Shown one piece after another: positions 45,991-55,542 of a stretch of DNA of 64,000 nucleotides. A program made the position numbers and the translations under genes. The stretch's first letter is position 1; each line of letters opens with the position of its first letter. Below the pieces are notes generated by a model that had not been told where the DNA came from, did not search any database, and saw only the letters and a list, made by a program, of their open reading frames with translations. The DNA is from Lachnoclostridium sp. (lineage in GTDB: Bacteria; Bacillota; Clostridia; Lachnospirales; Lachnospiraceae), in the NCBI GenBank assembly GCA_021770065.1, contig JAETRR010000002.1, forward strand, positions 1-64,000, read 5' to 3'.

Positions 45991-47430
45991 ATGCGGATAG
46001 CAGTCTGCGATGACGACGGGGCGGATATTTCCCGCATCAGAAAACTGATTGCGGAATATCAGATAAGCCGGAAAGAATCTATTGATTGCCATTATTATAC
46101 AAACAGTATAGATTTTTTGAGCGAACTTAAGGGCGGGGAGTATGACATTGTCCTGCTGAATGTCCGGATGCCGGGAATCGGCGGGATGCAGGCCGCACAG
46201 GAGCTGAGGGAGCTGGATAAGAATGTCCGTCTCGTTTTTGTGTCTGCATCTCCGGAATATGCCGTGGAAAGCTACAGCGTGGGGGCATATTATTATCTTC
46301 TGAAACCAATAGAAAAAGCTTCCTTTTTTACTCTGCTGGACAAAATAAGGGGAGAACTGTCCACACAGATAGAACAGGGATTTATACTCAAGAGCAGGGA
46401 AGAGGTTGTCTGGATTGCTTTTGCGAGACTTGCGTATGTGGAGGTTATTGATAAAACCCTGTACTTTCATCTGTCAGAGGGCGCCGTCCGAGAGGTGAAT
46501 GCCGCTTTGGTGGATTTTGAGAGGAAGCTTTTGTCAAGACCGGAATTTTTAAAGACACACCGGTCCTATCTTGTCAACCTGAGTTATATCCAGGCTGTTG
46601 AAAATGATTGTGTTGTGATGAAGAACGGGCACAAGGTTCCGGTATCACGCCGGAGACGCGGCCAGGTTCAGGATATCTATATGCATTTTCTGCACAGGGC
46701 AGAGGCGAAAGGCTTTGTATCTGCCGCAGACAAGCCGGGGCATTTTGACGGTCCCTGGCGGATTCTGCTGGTAGATGATGACCCGTCTGAACGCGCTGTC
46801 TGGGCAGATATCATGCGGAGCCATGGCTGCATTGTGAAGACGGCAGACAACGGCGAAGATGCGCTGCGGTTGGCGGCGGACGGCCCCTGCGACTGTATCC
46901 TGCTGGATGTGATGCTCCCCGGTGAGGACGGGTTTTCTATATGTGAAAGGTTTCGCAAGGTGATGAATATACCGATTATTTTCTTAAGCTGCCTTACGGA
47001 AACGGATAAACAGGTGGAAGGATTTGCGGCCGGCGGAATAGATTACATAACGAAGGACACGCCTGCGGCGCTCTTCTGGGCGAAGGTGGAGACACATATC
47101 CGGCTGGCAAAGGCAGAGCGCACACAGCTGTACTATGGCCCCCTTATTTTGGATTTGACAAGGCGCAGGGTGCAGGTTGAGGAAAAGGAGCTGTCCTTCA
47201 CACCGATTGAGTTTGATATCCTGCGGTATCTCTCAGAGCATGCAGGGCGCATTTTTACACCGGAAGAAATCTATAACATGATATGGGGCGGACGGCCCTG
47301 GGACGGCGGACAGCTGGTGCAGATGCATATGTCACGGCTTCGGAGGAAACTGGAAAAGGCCTGGGAAGGGCATCGCTTTATTGAGGCAGTATGGGGCCGG
47401 GGGTATCGCTTTGTGCCCCCAAAACAATGA
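45991..47430 (+). CDS. Four-domain regulator REC-LytTR-REC-wHTH
   Basis: One 479-aa chain carries two complete response regulators. The first is a receiver (MRIAVCDDDGADISR) plus a LytTR DNA-binding domain (LSRPEFLKTHRSYLVNLSYI, about 185-245). The second is a receiver (WRILLVDDDPSERAVW, about 255-370) plus an OmpR-type winged helix (LSFTPIEFDILRYLSEHAGR to AVWGRGYRFVPP). In receiver 1 the phospho-aspartate is Asn (IVLLNVRMPG, codon AAT); in receiver 2 it is present (ILLDVMLPG). Phosphorylation would therefore act through receiver 2. The ATG at 45991 follows GGAGG. The sensor kinase gene lies next. Confidence 0.9.
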   Translation: MRIAVCDDDGADISRIRKLIAEYQISRKESIDCHYYTNSIDFLSELKGGEYDIVLLNVRMPGIGGMQAAQELRELDKNVRLVFVSASPEYAVESYSVGAYYYLLKPIEKASFFTLLDKIRGELSTQIEQGFILKSREEVVWIAFARLAYVEVIDKTLYFHLSEGAVREVNAALVDFERKLLSRPEFLKTHRSYLVNLSYIQAVENDCVVMKNGHKVPVSRRRRGQVQDIYMHFLHRAEAKGFVSAADKPGHFDGPWRILLVDDDPSERAVWADIMRSHGCIVKTADNGEDALRLAADGPCDCILLDVMLPGEDGFSICERFRKVMNIPIIFLSCLTETDKQVEGFAAGGIDYITKDTPAALFWAKVETHIRLAKAERTQLYYGPLILDLTRRRVQVEEKELSFTPIEFDILRYLSEHAGRIFTPEEIYNMIWGGRPWDGGQLVQMHMSRLRRKLEKAWEGHRFIEAVWGRGYRFVPPKQ

Positions 47431-47470
47431 TTTTGCATTGCGGAATTGATTCGGGCAGGAGGGGTGTGAA

Positions 47471-49396
47471 ATGAAACGGCACAAGATCTGGCTGCAGTCA
47501 TTGTACGTAATGGCAGTGATGGCGCTTTTTTTCATGCTGCTTTTCTATAAGGACAACAAATATCAGACACCACCTCCTTATGGAAAATCCGGAGTAATCA
47601 GTCTGTGTGAAGCAGATCTCGAACGGAGAAATCCCGTTTTTCTTATTGACGGATGGCTGTTGACGGATGGCCGTGTGACGGACAGGCCGACTTATATCGG
47701 GGAGTTTTCCAATCTGCAGCGCATGGATCCGGCGGTTCTGCCTCATGGACGGGCGCGTTATCAGCTGACGCTTCGCTATGAAGGAGCAGAGCAGATTGTG
47801 TCGGCAGATTTTCCGCAGCTGTATTCCGAGTATACGATTTCTCTGGATGGGACACAGCTTGCCCGGGGAACGGGCAGTGAGCGGATTACGTTTTTACTGA
47901 CAGAGGGTGAGCATGTTCTGGTTGTGGAAACCTCATCGAAACTGGGATATTACAGCGGAATGTATTTTCCGCCTGCACTTGGCACGGCCGAGACACTTTT
48001 TCAGACAAACAGCATTCAGGGACTTACTTATGGGACTGCATTTCTGCTTCCGCTGGTGCTGGCGGTATTTACTCTTTTTCTGTGGCAGACAGGGGGAAGG
48101 CTCGCCCGATGGTTCGGAGTACTTTGCTGCAGCTATGCCCTGTATATGATGCGGTATTTTGTGTTTTGGTTATCTTACTTTGTTTTCCTTCCCATTGTGC
48201 AGTACTGGTTCCTGGTACAGAGTCTGGCGATGTACTGTCTCTGTTTCTGTGTTGTGCAGCTCACGGTTCTGGCCTCCGGTGCAGCCCAAAGCAGAGCGTG
48301 GCGCCGGACAAGGATGTTTCTGCTGACGTTCCCGGCCGTTCTGGCGGTGCTGAGCCTTCTTGTGCCGGTATTGCCCTGGGCGGTTTTTGTTCATGGCAGG
48401 ATTACAGATTTCTATTATATTGTTACCTTTTGTGCCGCAGCCCTTTTCTCGATCCGGAGTGTGACGGCCAAGAGCTGGGAAAGCCGTTATACGCTGGTTG
48501 GCTGTATTGTTTTTGGTGTGGGACTGATCGCCAATCTTTTTTTCTCCAATCGCTTTGAACCTATCCGCTTTTTCTGGCAGTTTGAGTGGTGCGGCCTTTT
48601 GCTGGTTCTGTTGTTTGGCGCTATGATGGTATCGCGCAGCCGCCGTATTTTGAAGGAAAATGATGTGCTGGCCAATCACCTGGAAGAACAGGTGAAAGTG
48701 CGCACAGAAGAGGTTACGCAGCTTTTGAAAGAGCGCAAAGAGTTTTTTTCCGATATGGCTCATGACTTGAAGGCACCTGTATTTGCCACCCAGTCTTTTA
48801 TCGAGGCCATTCGCAGGAGCGGTGTGGGTGTGGATAGGGAGCTGCAGAATTACCTTGATCAGGCGGAAGCCAAGCAGTGGGAAATGGCAAGGCGCCTTCA
48901 GGGCCTGTCCACAATCAACGCGCTGGACAGGATTGAGGAGGAATGGGTCAGGGTGTCTGTCCGGGAGATGCTTTCGGAGGTACACGCCGCCCACTGCGGG
49001 GAGGCAGAAGTCCGATCCGTGCATCTGATTGCAGTGCCGCCAAAGCAGGATGCATTTCTGCTGGCACAGCCGGAAAAGCTGAATATCCTTTTTGAGAATC
49101 TTATTTACAACGCACTTAAAGCGACACCCCACAACGGGAGCATCACTGTATCGGCATGGACGCAGGACAGTAAAATCTGTGTGGCTGTGGAGGACACCGG
49201 CTGCGGTATTCCGGCAGAAGAGCTTCCGTTTGTATTCCGGAGGTTTTATGTGGGTGCAAAAAACAAGGAGACGGGAACGGGACTGGGGCTGTACATCGTC
49301 CATGGCATTGTAACCGAGCTGGGAGGGACTATAGAGGTGGATTCCACGGTGGGAAAAGGAACAAGGTTTGTTATGGAAATCCCGCAAAATAGTTAA
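47471..49396 (+). CDS. 7TM-type sensor histidine kinase
   Basis: This 641-aa kinase pairs with the upstream double regulator. An N-terminal signal anchor is followed by an extracellular beta-rich domain (about 35-175), like the 7TMR-DISM extracellular type. About seven membrane helices (about 185-395), a coiled coil, a HisKA domain with FFSDMAHDLKAPVFATQ and an ATPase domain with NLIYNALKAT, DTGCGIP and GTGLGLYIV complete it. The signal is unknown. The ribosome site is AGGAGG. Confidence 0.92.
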   Translation: MKRHKIWLQSLYVMAVMALFFMLLFYKDNKYQTPPPYGKSGVISLCEADLERRNPVFLIDGWLLTDGRVTDRPTYIGEFSNLQRMDPAVLPHGRARYQLTLRYEGAEQIVSADFPQLYSEYTISLDGTQLARGTGSERITFLLTEGEHVLVVETSSKLGYYSGMYFPPALGTAETLFQTNSIQGLTYGTAFLLPLVLAVFTLFLWQTGGRLARWFGVLCCSYALYMMRYFVFWLSYFVFLPIVQYWFLVQSLAMYCLCFCVVQLTVLASGAAQSRAWRRTRMFLLTFPAVLAVLSLLVPVLPWAVFVHGRITDFYYIVTFCAAALFSIRSVTAKSWESRYTLVGCIVFGVGLIANLFFSNRFEPIRFFWQFEWCGLLLVLLFGAMMVSRSRRILKENDVLANHLEEQVKVRTEEVTQLLKERKEFFSDMAHDLKAPVFATQSFIEAIRRSGVGVDRELQNYLDQAEAKQWEMARRLQGLSTINALDRIEEEWVRVSVREMLSEVHAAHCGEAEVRSVHLIAVPPKQDAFLLAQPEKLNILFENLIYNALKATPHNGSITVSAWTQDSKICVAVEDTGCGIPAEELPFVFRRFYVGAKNKETGTGLGLYIVHGIVTELGGTIEVDSTVGKGTRFVMEIPQNS

Positions 49397-49400
49397 AGGA

Positions 49401-49448
49401 GTTATCGGGAAATAAGGCGGCAAACTTCTCTGCCTTATTTCCGACAAC
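49401..49448. terminator. Hairpin between kinase and secreted protein genes
   Basis: GTTATCGGGAAATAAGGC pairs with GCCTTATTTCCGACAAC (one bulge). It shares TCGGGAAATAA with the hairpin at 42811. It lies between convergent genes. Confidence 0.6.
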
Positions 49449-49468
49449 CCCTTTGCCCGTCAGAGCGG

Positions 49469-51406
49469 CTATTTATGCAGTTTATTCCGGATTTTTCCGG
49501 CAATCCGGCAAAACAGGCTGCATCCTGCGGCCTTACAGAAAAACGCATAGCAGATACCGCCTCCGGCAGCTATAGCTGCAGCCGTCAGAAGGAGTAAGAG
49601 GCTTTTGTTTTCCGCGATATGCCCGGAGGGTATTTTTTCATCGGATAAAACCGAAACGATGTCTTCATCCGCTGTACCCGTATCTGTCCCGGCCTGTGTC
49701 ACAGCCGCAGGGGAAGAAGGCTTTGAGCTGTCTGCCCGGTTCACTGTGGATGCGCCGGCTGTATCCGGTGCCGTTTGAGACAGATCCGGAAGCCGGCCGG
49801 AAAGAAACGGCTCTTCCAGATGCTCCGGAACGGGCTCATCTGCGGAGGCTGTGTTTCGATCTTCGGACGGTACAGAAGCATTTTCAGCCGTATGTTCCTG
49901 AGCTGTCTGCTGCTTTTGGCCGCTGTTATCCAGTGCCTGCCCGCTGTCATCCGGTGTATGAGCCGGAGGCTCCGGCTGCCCTTCCTGACGACTGGTGTCG
50001 GACGGAACAGGCAGATTCGGGCGCTGTCCGCTCTCTGTACTGTCACCCTTATTGCCGGCTCCGGCGTTTCCCTCATTTCCCTCGGCGCCGTCAATCTCCG
50101 GCAGTTCGGGAAGCTGTTCGTAGGTATCCGGCCATGAAAGGATGAGCTGCCTGCCGTCATAAATGCCGCCCTTGATTTTCAGGCCGATAAAGAACGGCAC
50201 AGGAGCAGTCCCTGCTTTCTGGGCTGCCAGATAAGACTGATACGGCTCCTGATCTCTGCGCAGCACCAGCGCATAGCCGCTGTTCTCAGTGGAAGGCTGC
50301 GAGTCCATCTCTTTCAATAGTGAGAGGCCGGACAGTTCTGTCCATTCGGTTTCCCCTTCTTTCAATACATATGCCTGTATGGATAAGGCGCCTGTGGGTT
50401 TTTGGTGAAGCGCTATTTTCAGCCCGTCTCTGTCTTCTTTTAACACTCCTGCGGGCTCCCGGCTTTCCGGACTGACATTCAGAACCAGCCTGACCTCATC
50501 TGTGGACGGAAGAGTATCCAGGCTCAGTGGTTCATCAAGCAAAAAGACACCGATTGGGGTGGAAACCTGAGTATCTTTGGGAACAATAATCTCTTCGGCG
50601 GCGTCCGGAATCGTTATGCTCTCACCGGCCGAAAGCCGTGGGAGGGATAAGGGTTTCCATGTAACGGGGCAGTCGACAACACCGATTGCCATAAAATCTG
50701 CTCCGTGATCCAGCTGGACTTCAACGGGAAGTGTATCCGGCAGAAGTGCGGATACATCTCCGGCTGTGGTATCTGCAGATACAGTGATCTGGTATTGGCC
50801 GTACTTATGGTAACGGTATGGAGAGCCGGGGACGGATTCCTGTACGGCGATAGCGGAAGAAAAACAGGCTCTGCGCTCTGCTCCTTCCGGAATCGGCTGC
50901 AGGCTGCCGCGTTCAATTGAGTCGGACTGTGTTTCATAGGAGAGCCCGTTCTTTTTGGTGATGCGCAGCTTCAGGTAAAAACGATCTATTTCCCCTGCAA
51001 TGTAACTTTTCAGCGGCTCCTGGTTGCTAAGGAGGCAGGGCTGGTTCTGCAGGCCGGCTAAGAGGTATTCATTATCACTGCCCAGATTGAACAGGTTCCA
51101 GTCTCCTCCGCAGGTCTGCCAGTTCTCACCGTCCAGTGAGTATAGTGTCTGGATCCGGGTAATGTCAGGCGTAAAGTCCGTAAAAGTGCCTATTACAGTA
51201 TAACCCATTCGAAATTCCATATGAGCATGGAACGGTGGCGCCTCATCAGGAAGCGGATAGTCGGTTACATCCTCCGATTCTGCTGCATATTCTGAAAGGG
51301 AGGTGTCCTCTGGTACATGACCGGCTCCTGCGGCAGGTATGGGAAAGCTGCCGGACAGAATAAATGCTGCTGCAGATATTGCCGCAAGTCTTTGCTGTGT
51401 CTTCAT
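49469..51406 (-). CDS. Secreted, membrane-anchored surface protein
   Basis: I do not recognise a family. The signal peptide ends near PAAGAGHVPE. Residues about 40-420 look like beta-sandwich domains. A long low-complexity linker rich in Gly, Glu, Pro, Ser and Gln (about 430-560) follows, then a transmembrane helix (LLLLLTAAAIAAGGGICYAFF) and a short basic tail. There is no LPXTG signal. The domain plan resembles the 955-aa protein at 12609. It lies between two two-component systems and is divergent from the second, so it may be under their control. Confidence 0.75.
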   Translation of the reverse strand: MKTQQRLAAISAAAFILSGSFPIPAAGAGHVPEDTSLSEYAAESEDVTDYPLPDEAPPFHAHMEFRMGYTVIGTFTDFTPDITRIQTLYSLDGENWQTCGGDWNLFNLGSDNEYLLAGLQNQPCLLSNQEPLKSYIAGEIDRFYLKLRITKKNGLSYETQSDSIERGSLQPIPEGAERRACFSSAIAVQESVPGSPYRYHKYGQYQITVSADTTAGDVSALLPDTLPVEVQLDHGADFMAIGVVDCPVTWKPLSLPRLSAGESITIPDAAEEIIVPKDTQVSTPIGVFLLDEPLSLDTLPSTDEVRLVLNVSPESREPAGVLKEDRDGLKIALHQKPTGALSIQAYVLKEGETEWTELSGLSLLKEMDSQPSTENSGYALVLRRDQEPYQSYLAAQKAGTAPVPFFIGLKIKGGIYDGRQLILSWPDTYEQLPELPEIDGAEGNEGNAGAGNKGDSTESGQRPNLPVPSDTSRQEGQPEPPAHTPDDSGQALDNSGQKQQTAQEHTAENASVPSEDRNTASADEPVPEHLEEPFLSGRLPDLSQTAPDTAGASTVNRADSSKPSSPAAVTQAGTDTGTADEDIVSVLSDEKIPSGHIAENKSLLLLLTAAAIAAGGGICYAFFCKAAGCSLFCRIAGKIRNKLHK

Positions 51407-51532
51407 ATGTATTCACTCATCCTCACAATACTTTTACATATCCGGTTTACCGTTCGCGCAGTTTCAGCTACATTTCGCCCTGCCGACGATTTTCCGAGCG
51501 GGTGTCTGTTATATTATATAATTACTTTTCAT

Positions 51533-51562
51533 TTGATAATTTTAATGAGGAAAAGGTATAAT
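51533..51562 (+). promoter_or_regulatory. Promoter of second two-component operon
   Basis: TTGATA and TATAAT are separated by 18 bases, about 43 bases before the regulator start. It is divergent from the secreted-protein gene. Confidence 0.7.
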
Positions 51563-51605
51563 GTCAAGTATACCACGACAGAAAGAAAGAGGGAGAGATT
51601 GTTAT

Positions 51606-52343
51606 ATGATAAAGGCTGCATTTTGTGATGATGACGTGACTGTTCTGGACAGCCTTAAAGAGCTGTTTGACCGGTATTGCAGAGAACGCGGCCAGGAGAT
51701 TGAGTATAATGCTTTTTGCAATTCCCTGGAGCTTCTGGCTGAAATTGAGCGGGGCATGCGTTACGATATCTTATTTCTGGATATTATTCTGCCGAATGAA
51801 AACGGGATCAGTATTGCGAAAGAAATCCGGCAGTATGACAGTGTTGTCAAAATTATTTTTCTGACATCATCCTCGGAGTTTGCAGTACAGTCCTATGTTG
51901 TAGACGCATATTTTTATCAGATGAAGCCGATCCGTGAGGAGAGTTTTTTCAGCCTGCTGGATTCCGCCATATCCGAATGCCGGAGAGAGCAGCAGCGCAG
52001 TCTGATTCAGCGCTGCAAAAACGGAATCACGCGGATTGAGCTGGACAGACTGGAATACTGTGAAGTGATAGGCCGCACACTGCTGTTTCATATGGAGGAC
52101 GGCATAGTTTTAGAAGGTGCCGGCAGTATGGATAAATTATGCGAACAGCTGTCGCAGTATGAAAATTTCGTGCGTCCGCACCGCTCGTTTTTGGTTAATA
52201 TGGAATATATTCAGAAGATTTCCTATAAGACAGTCACAATGAAAAGCCAGGCGGAGCTTCCCATCCCGCATGGGAAGTCTTCCTGGATCAAAAATATGTA
52301 TCTTGAATATGCATTTAACAGGAAACAGGTATTTATATTATGA
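51606..52343 (+). CDS. LytTR response regulator (AgrA-like)
   Basis: This 245-aa regulator has a receiver domain (IKAAFCDDDVTVLDSL; phospho-Asp in ILFLDIILPNENG) and a LytTR DNA-binding domain (YENFVRPHRSFLVNMEYIQKI, near 180-240). Its closest structure type is AgrA. The start at 51606 follows GGGAGAG; the track start at 51561 is upstream of that site. The kinase start overlaps its stop by 4 bases (ATGA). Confidence 0.92.
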   Translation: MIKAAFCDDDVTVLDSLKELFDRYCRERGQEIEYNAFCNSLELLAEIERGMRYDILFLDIILPNENGISIAKEIRQYDSVVKIIFLTSSSEFAVQSYVVDAYFYQMKPIREESFFSLLDSAISECRREQQRSLIQRCKNGITRIELDRLEYCEVIGRTLLFHMEDGIVLEGAGSMDKLCEQLSQYENFVRPHRSFLVNMEYIQKISYKTVTMKSQAELPIPHGKSSWIKNMYLEYAFNRKQVFIL

Positions 52344-53608
52344 TCAATATCCAGTTACTCAATTTCGTCTCGGTAAGTGTATTCGGCATGGTATTATCGG
52401 CATCATTCTGTGATATTCTCTGGACGCGGAAGAAAGCTGCCGCCATGTTGGGCAGTATTGCCGGGATATTACTGCTTCAGGGTGTTATTTATTTTTGGAT
52501 TGGTATGGACGGTGCGGAGAAGCTTTATCCGTTTGTGACGCATATTCCTCTGACAGCAGCGCTGTGCATTCTGAACAGGGCGTGTCTCTGGCCGACGATT
52601 TCCGTTTTGACCGCCTATCTCTGCTGCCAGCTCAGGCGGTGGCTGGCGCTGCTGATTGCAGCTGTGTTTTCAGGCGGTTCCGTAATGCAGTATATTGCCG
52701 AGCTGGCTATGACGCTTCCGATTCTGCTGATTTTAATAAAGTTTATTGCTCCGGCTGTGCGTTCCGTTTCTCATTATCCGGTTTCGCTGCAGTGCCGGTT
52801 CGGCGTGGTGCCGGCCATATATTATGGTTTCGATTATCTGACACGCATCTACACAAACCTGCTTTTAGAGGGAGTTCTGGTCGCTGTGGAATTTATGCCG
52901 TTTGTATGCAGTGCGGCATATTTATTTTTTGTGGTCCGCACTACACAGGAGAGGCAGATTCTCAGCCGGCTCGAACAGACACAGGCAATTCTGAACCTGC
53001 AGGTCAGGCAGGCGGTCCGCGAAATTGCCGCGCTCAGGGAATCACAGGAAAAAACGAGCACTTACCGTCATGACATGCGCCATCATATGCAATATCTTTC
53101 TTCCTGTATTGAAAACGGACAGCTTAAGCAGGCACAGGGCTATATTCAGGAAATCTATTCCGGGATAGAGGCGGATAAGGTAACGGTTTTCTGTGAAAAT
53201 GAAGCTGCAAACTTGATTTTTTCTGCGTTTGCAAGAAGAGCGGAGAAAAGCGGTATTAAAATGCGGATTAAGGCGCAGATTCCCCGCGTGATTCCTGTGT
53301 CTGAAACAGATCTGTGTGTGCTGCTGTCCAATGCCCTGGAAAATGCCCTGCATGCCTGCCGGGAACGGGGAGACGGTGAACAGGCAGAGATGATTGAAAT
53401 TACCATGTACGAAAAGAAAGGGAATCTTTTCCTGCAGATAATCAATTCCTGTGATGATGAAATTACTTTTGACAATGATATTCCGATTACAAACAGGCCC
53501 GGACATGGAATCGGTGTGCGGAGCATTTGTGCGATCGTGGAAAAGTATGGCGGTATATATACGTTTTCGGCCGGAGAGGGGCAGTTTATCCTGCGCATTT
53601 CCATATGA
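52340..53608 (+). CDS. GHKL sensor histidine kinase (AgrC-like)
   Basis: This 422-aa membrane kinase is the partner of the LytTR regulator. About six hydrophobic helices (about 5-200) are followed by the H-box TSTYRHDMRHHMQYLSS and a GHKL ATPase domain with LLSNALENALHAC and GHGIGVRSICAIVEKYGG. AgrC-type kinases often sense peptides, but no AgrB or AgrD gene is visible in this window. The two genes overlap and are co-translated. Confidence 0.92.
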   Translation: MINIQLLNFVSVSVFGMVLSASFCDILWTRKKAAAMLGSIAGILLLQGVIYFWIGMDGAEKLYPFVTHIPLTAALCILNRACLWPTISVLTAYLCCQLRRWLALLIAAVFSGGSVMQYIAELAMTLPILLILIKFIAPAVRSVSHYPVSLQCRFGVVPAIYYGFDYLTRIYTNLLLEGVLVAVEFMPFVCSAAYLFFVVRTTQERQILSRLEQTQAILNLQVRQAVREIAALRESQEKTSTYRHDMRHHMQYLSSCIENGQLKQAQGYIQEIYSGIEADKVTVFCENEAANLIFSAFARRAEKSGIKMRIKAQIPRVIPVSETDLCVLLSNALENALHACRERGDGEQAEMIEITMYEKKGNLFLQIINSCDDEITFDNDIPITNRPGHGIGVRSICAIVEKYGGIYTFSAGEGQFILRISI

Positions 53609-53642
53609 ATGTCTGACGGCAAAGGAAATTGCAATCCGGATA

Positions 53643-53672
53643 TTGCCAACATCCCTTTATCTGTGGTATGAT
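53643..53672 (+). promoter_or_regulatory. Promoter of glnS
   Basis: TTGCCA and TATGAT are separated by 18 bases, 82 bases before the start. No T-box is visible in the leader. Confidence 0.65.
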
Positions 53673-53754
53673 TTTCACAGTCAGAATCAATGAACAAAAG
53701 CTGCTGCTTACAGAATTAAATGCAGGTAAAGCAGCCGCACACGAGGAGGGCGTT

Positions 53755-55422
53755 ATGGAAAACGAAGTAATCAGCAAAAATTTTATAGAGCAGATGATAG
53801 ACAAGGACTTGGCCGAAGGCGTATACGATACCGTGCACACCCGGTTTCCGCCGGAGCCGAACGGCTACCTCCACATCGGACATGCCAAGTCCATACTCTT
53901 AAACTACGGTCTGGCTCAAAAATACAACGGTAAGTTCAACATGCGCTTTGACGATACCAACCCCACGAAGGAAAAGACAGAGTTTGTCGAGTCCATCAAG
54001 GCCGATATCGAGTGGCTTGGGGCCGACTGGGAAGACCGCCTCTTCTTTGCCTCCGACTACTTTGAGGCCATGTATGAGGCTGCAGTAAAGCTTATCAAAA
54101 AGGGAAAAGCCTTTGTCTGCGATCTCACGGCAGAAGAGATCCGCGCTTACCGCGGAACATTGACCGAGCCGGGAAAAGAAAGCCCTTACCGGAACCGGAG
54201 CATAGAAGAAAACCTGGAGCTCTTTGAGAACATGCGTGCCGGAAAATATGCCGACGGAGAGAAGGTTCTCCGGGCCAGGATCGATATGGCCTCCCCGAAT
54301 ATGAACATGCGGGATCCCGTTATCTACCGGGTAGCCCATATACCCCACCACAATACGGGAGACAAATGGTGTATCTATCCTATGTACGATTTTGCACATC
54401 CGATTGAGGACGCGATTGAGGGCATCACACACTCTATCTGCACCCTGGAGTTTGAAGATCACCGTCCGTTGTATGAATGGGTCGTAAAAGAACTGGAGTA
54501 TCCCGTTCCGCCCCGTCAGATCGAGTTCGCCAAGCTCTACCTCACCAATGTGGTAACCGGAAAGCGCTACATTAAAAAATTAGTGGAAGAAGGCATTGTA
54601 GACGGCTGGGACGATCCCCGTCTGGTTTCCATCGCGGCATTGAGAAGAAGAGGCTTCACCCCGGAATCTATCCGCATGTTTGTGGATCTGTGCGGTATTT
54701 CCAAGAGTCAGTCCTCCGTGGACTATGCCATGCTGGAATATTGTATCCGCGAGGATTTAAAGCTTAAGCGTCCCAGACTGATGGCGGTTTTAGATCCCAT
54801 TAAGCTTATCATAGACAATTATCCCGAGGGTCAGACAGAATATCTGGACGCAGCCAACAACCTGGAAAATGAAGAGCTCGGAAGCCGTAAAATCCCCTTC
54901 TGCCGGGAACTGTATATTGAGCGCGAGGACTTTATGGAGGAGCCGCCGAAGAAGTATTTCCGTCTCTTCCCGGGCAACGAGGTGCGCTTAATGCACGCCT
55001 ACTTTGTAAAATGCGAAAGCTTTGTAAAGGACGAGAACGGCCGTATCACCGAGGTACACTGCACCTATGACCCGGAGACGAAGGCGGGAAGCGGATTTAC
55101 AGGCCGGAAAGTAAAGGGAACCATTCACTGGGTGCCGGCGCCCTATGCCATGACTGCCGAGGTGCGTCTGTATGAAAATATTATCGATGAGGAAAAGGGC
55201 GTTTACAACGAGGACGGAAGCCTTAACTTAAATCCCAATTCCTTAACCGTCGTAGAACAGGCCTGTCTGGAGCCGGGCTTTGAGGGAGCAAAACCCTACG
55301 ACAGCTACCAGTTTGTCCGCAACGGCTTCTTCTGTGTGGATGCCAGAGATACCACGGAAGAAAAGCTGGTATTTAACCGGATCGTATCCTTAAAAAGTTC
55401 TTTTAAACTGCCGAAGGCATAA
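53755..55422 (+). CDS. glnS: Glutaminyl-tRNA synthetase
   Basis: This class I aminoacyl-tRNA synthetase charges tRNA-Gln with glutamine. The HIGH motif is in [17 protein letters not shown], and the second ATP loop is [13 protein letters not shown] followed by [17 protein letters not shown]. The C-terminal anticodon-binding barrels are present to residue 555. The true start [10 protein letters not shown] follows GAGGAGG; the track adds 42 residues. The second motif has TGKR in place of the common MSKR. Confidence 0.96.
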   Translation: MENEVISKNFIEQMIDKDLAEGVYDTVHTRFPPEPNGYLHIGHAKSILLNYGLAQKYNGKFNMRFDDTNPTKEKTEFVESIKADIEWLGADWEDRLFFASDYFEAMYEAAVKLIKKGKAFVCDLTAEEIRAYRGTLTEPGKESPYRNRSIEENLELFENMRAGKYADGEKVLRARIDMASPNMNMRDPVIYRVAHIPHHNTGDKWCIYPMYDFAHPIEDAIEGITHSICTLEFEDHRPLYEWVVKELEYPVPPRQIEFAKLYLTNVVTGKRYIKKLVEEGIVDGWDDPRLVSIAALRRRGFTPESIRMFVDLCGISKSQSSVDYAMLEYCIREDLKLKRPRLMAVLDPIKLIIDNYPEGQTEYLDAANNLENEELGSRKIPFCRELYIEREDFMEEPPKKYFRLFPGNEVRLMHAYFVKCESFVKDENGRITEVHCTYDPETKAGSGFTGRKVKGTIHWVPAPYAMTAEVRLYENIIDEEKGVYNEDGSLNLNPNSLTVVEQACLEPGFEGAKPYDSYQFVRNGFFCVDARDTTEEKLVFNRIVSLKSSFKLPKA

Positions 55423-55453
55423 GGTTGAAAGAAAATATAGAGAAATGTAACCA

Positions 55454-55479
55454 GAAGGGATGCGGCAGCATCCCTTTTT
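55454..55479 (+). terminator. Intrinsic terminator of glnS
   Basis: AAGGGATGC pairs with GCATCCCTT around GGCA, followed by T residues. Confidence 0.85.
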
Positions 55480-55542
55480 GCGGACTTTGGGCGATTCAGG
55501 CAGACTATGCTGACGCTCTTTTGTAAGACAAGGTAAAAATAA

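Noticed and set aside
48170-49447. 425-aa minus-strand ORF
   Set aside because: It is the antisense shadow of the sensor kinase, which has clear domains on the plus strand.
53609-53754. T-box leader before glnS
   Set aside because: No AGGGTGG-like T-box core, specifier loop or terminator/antiterminator pair is visible.
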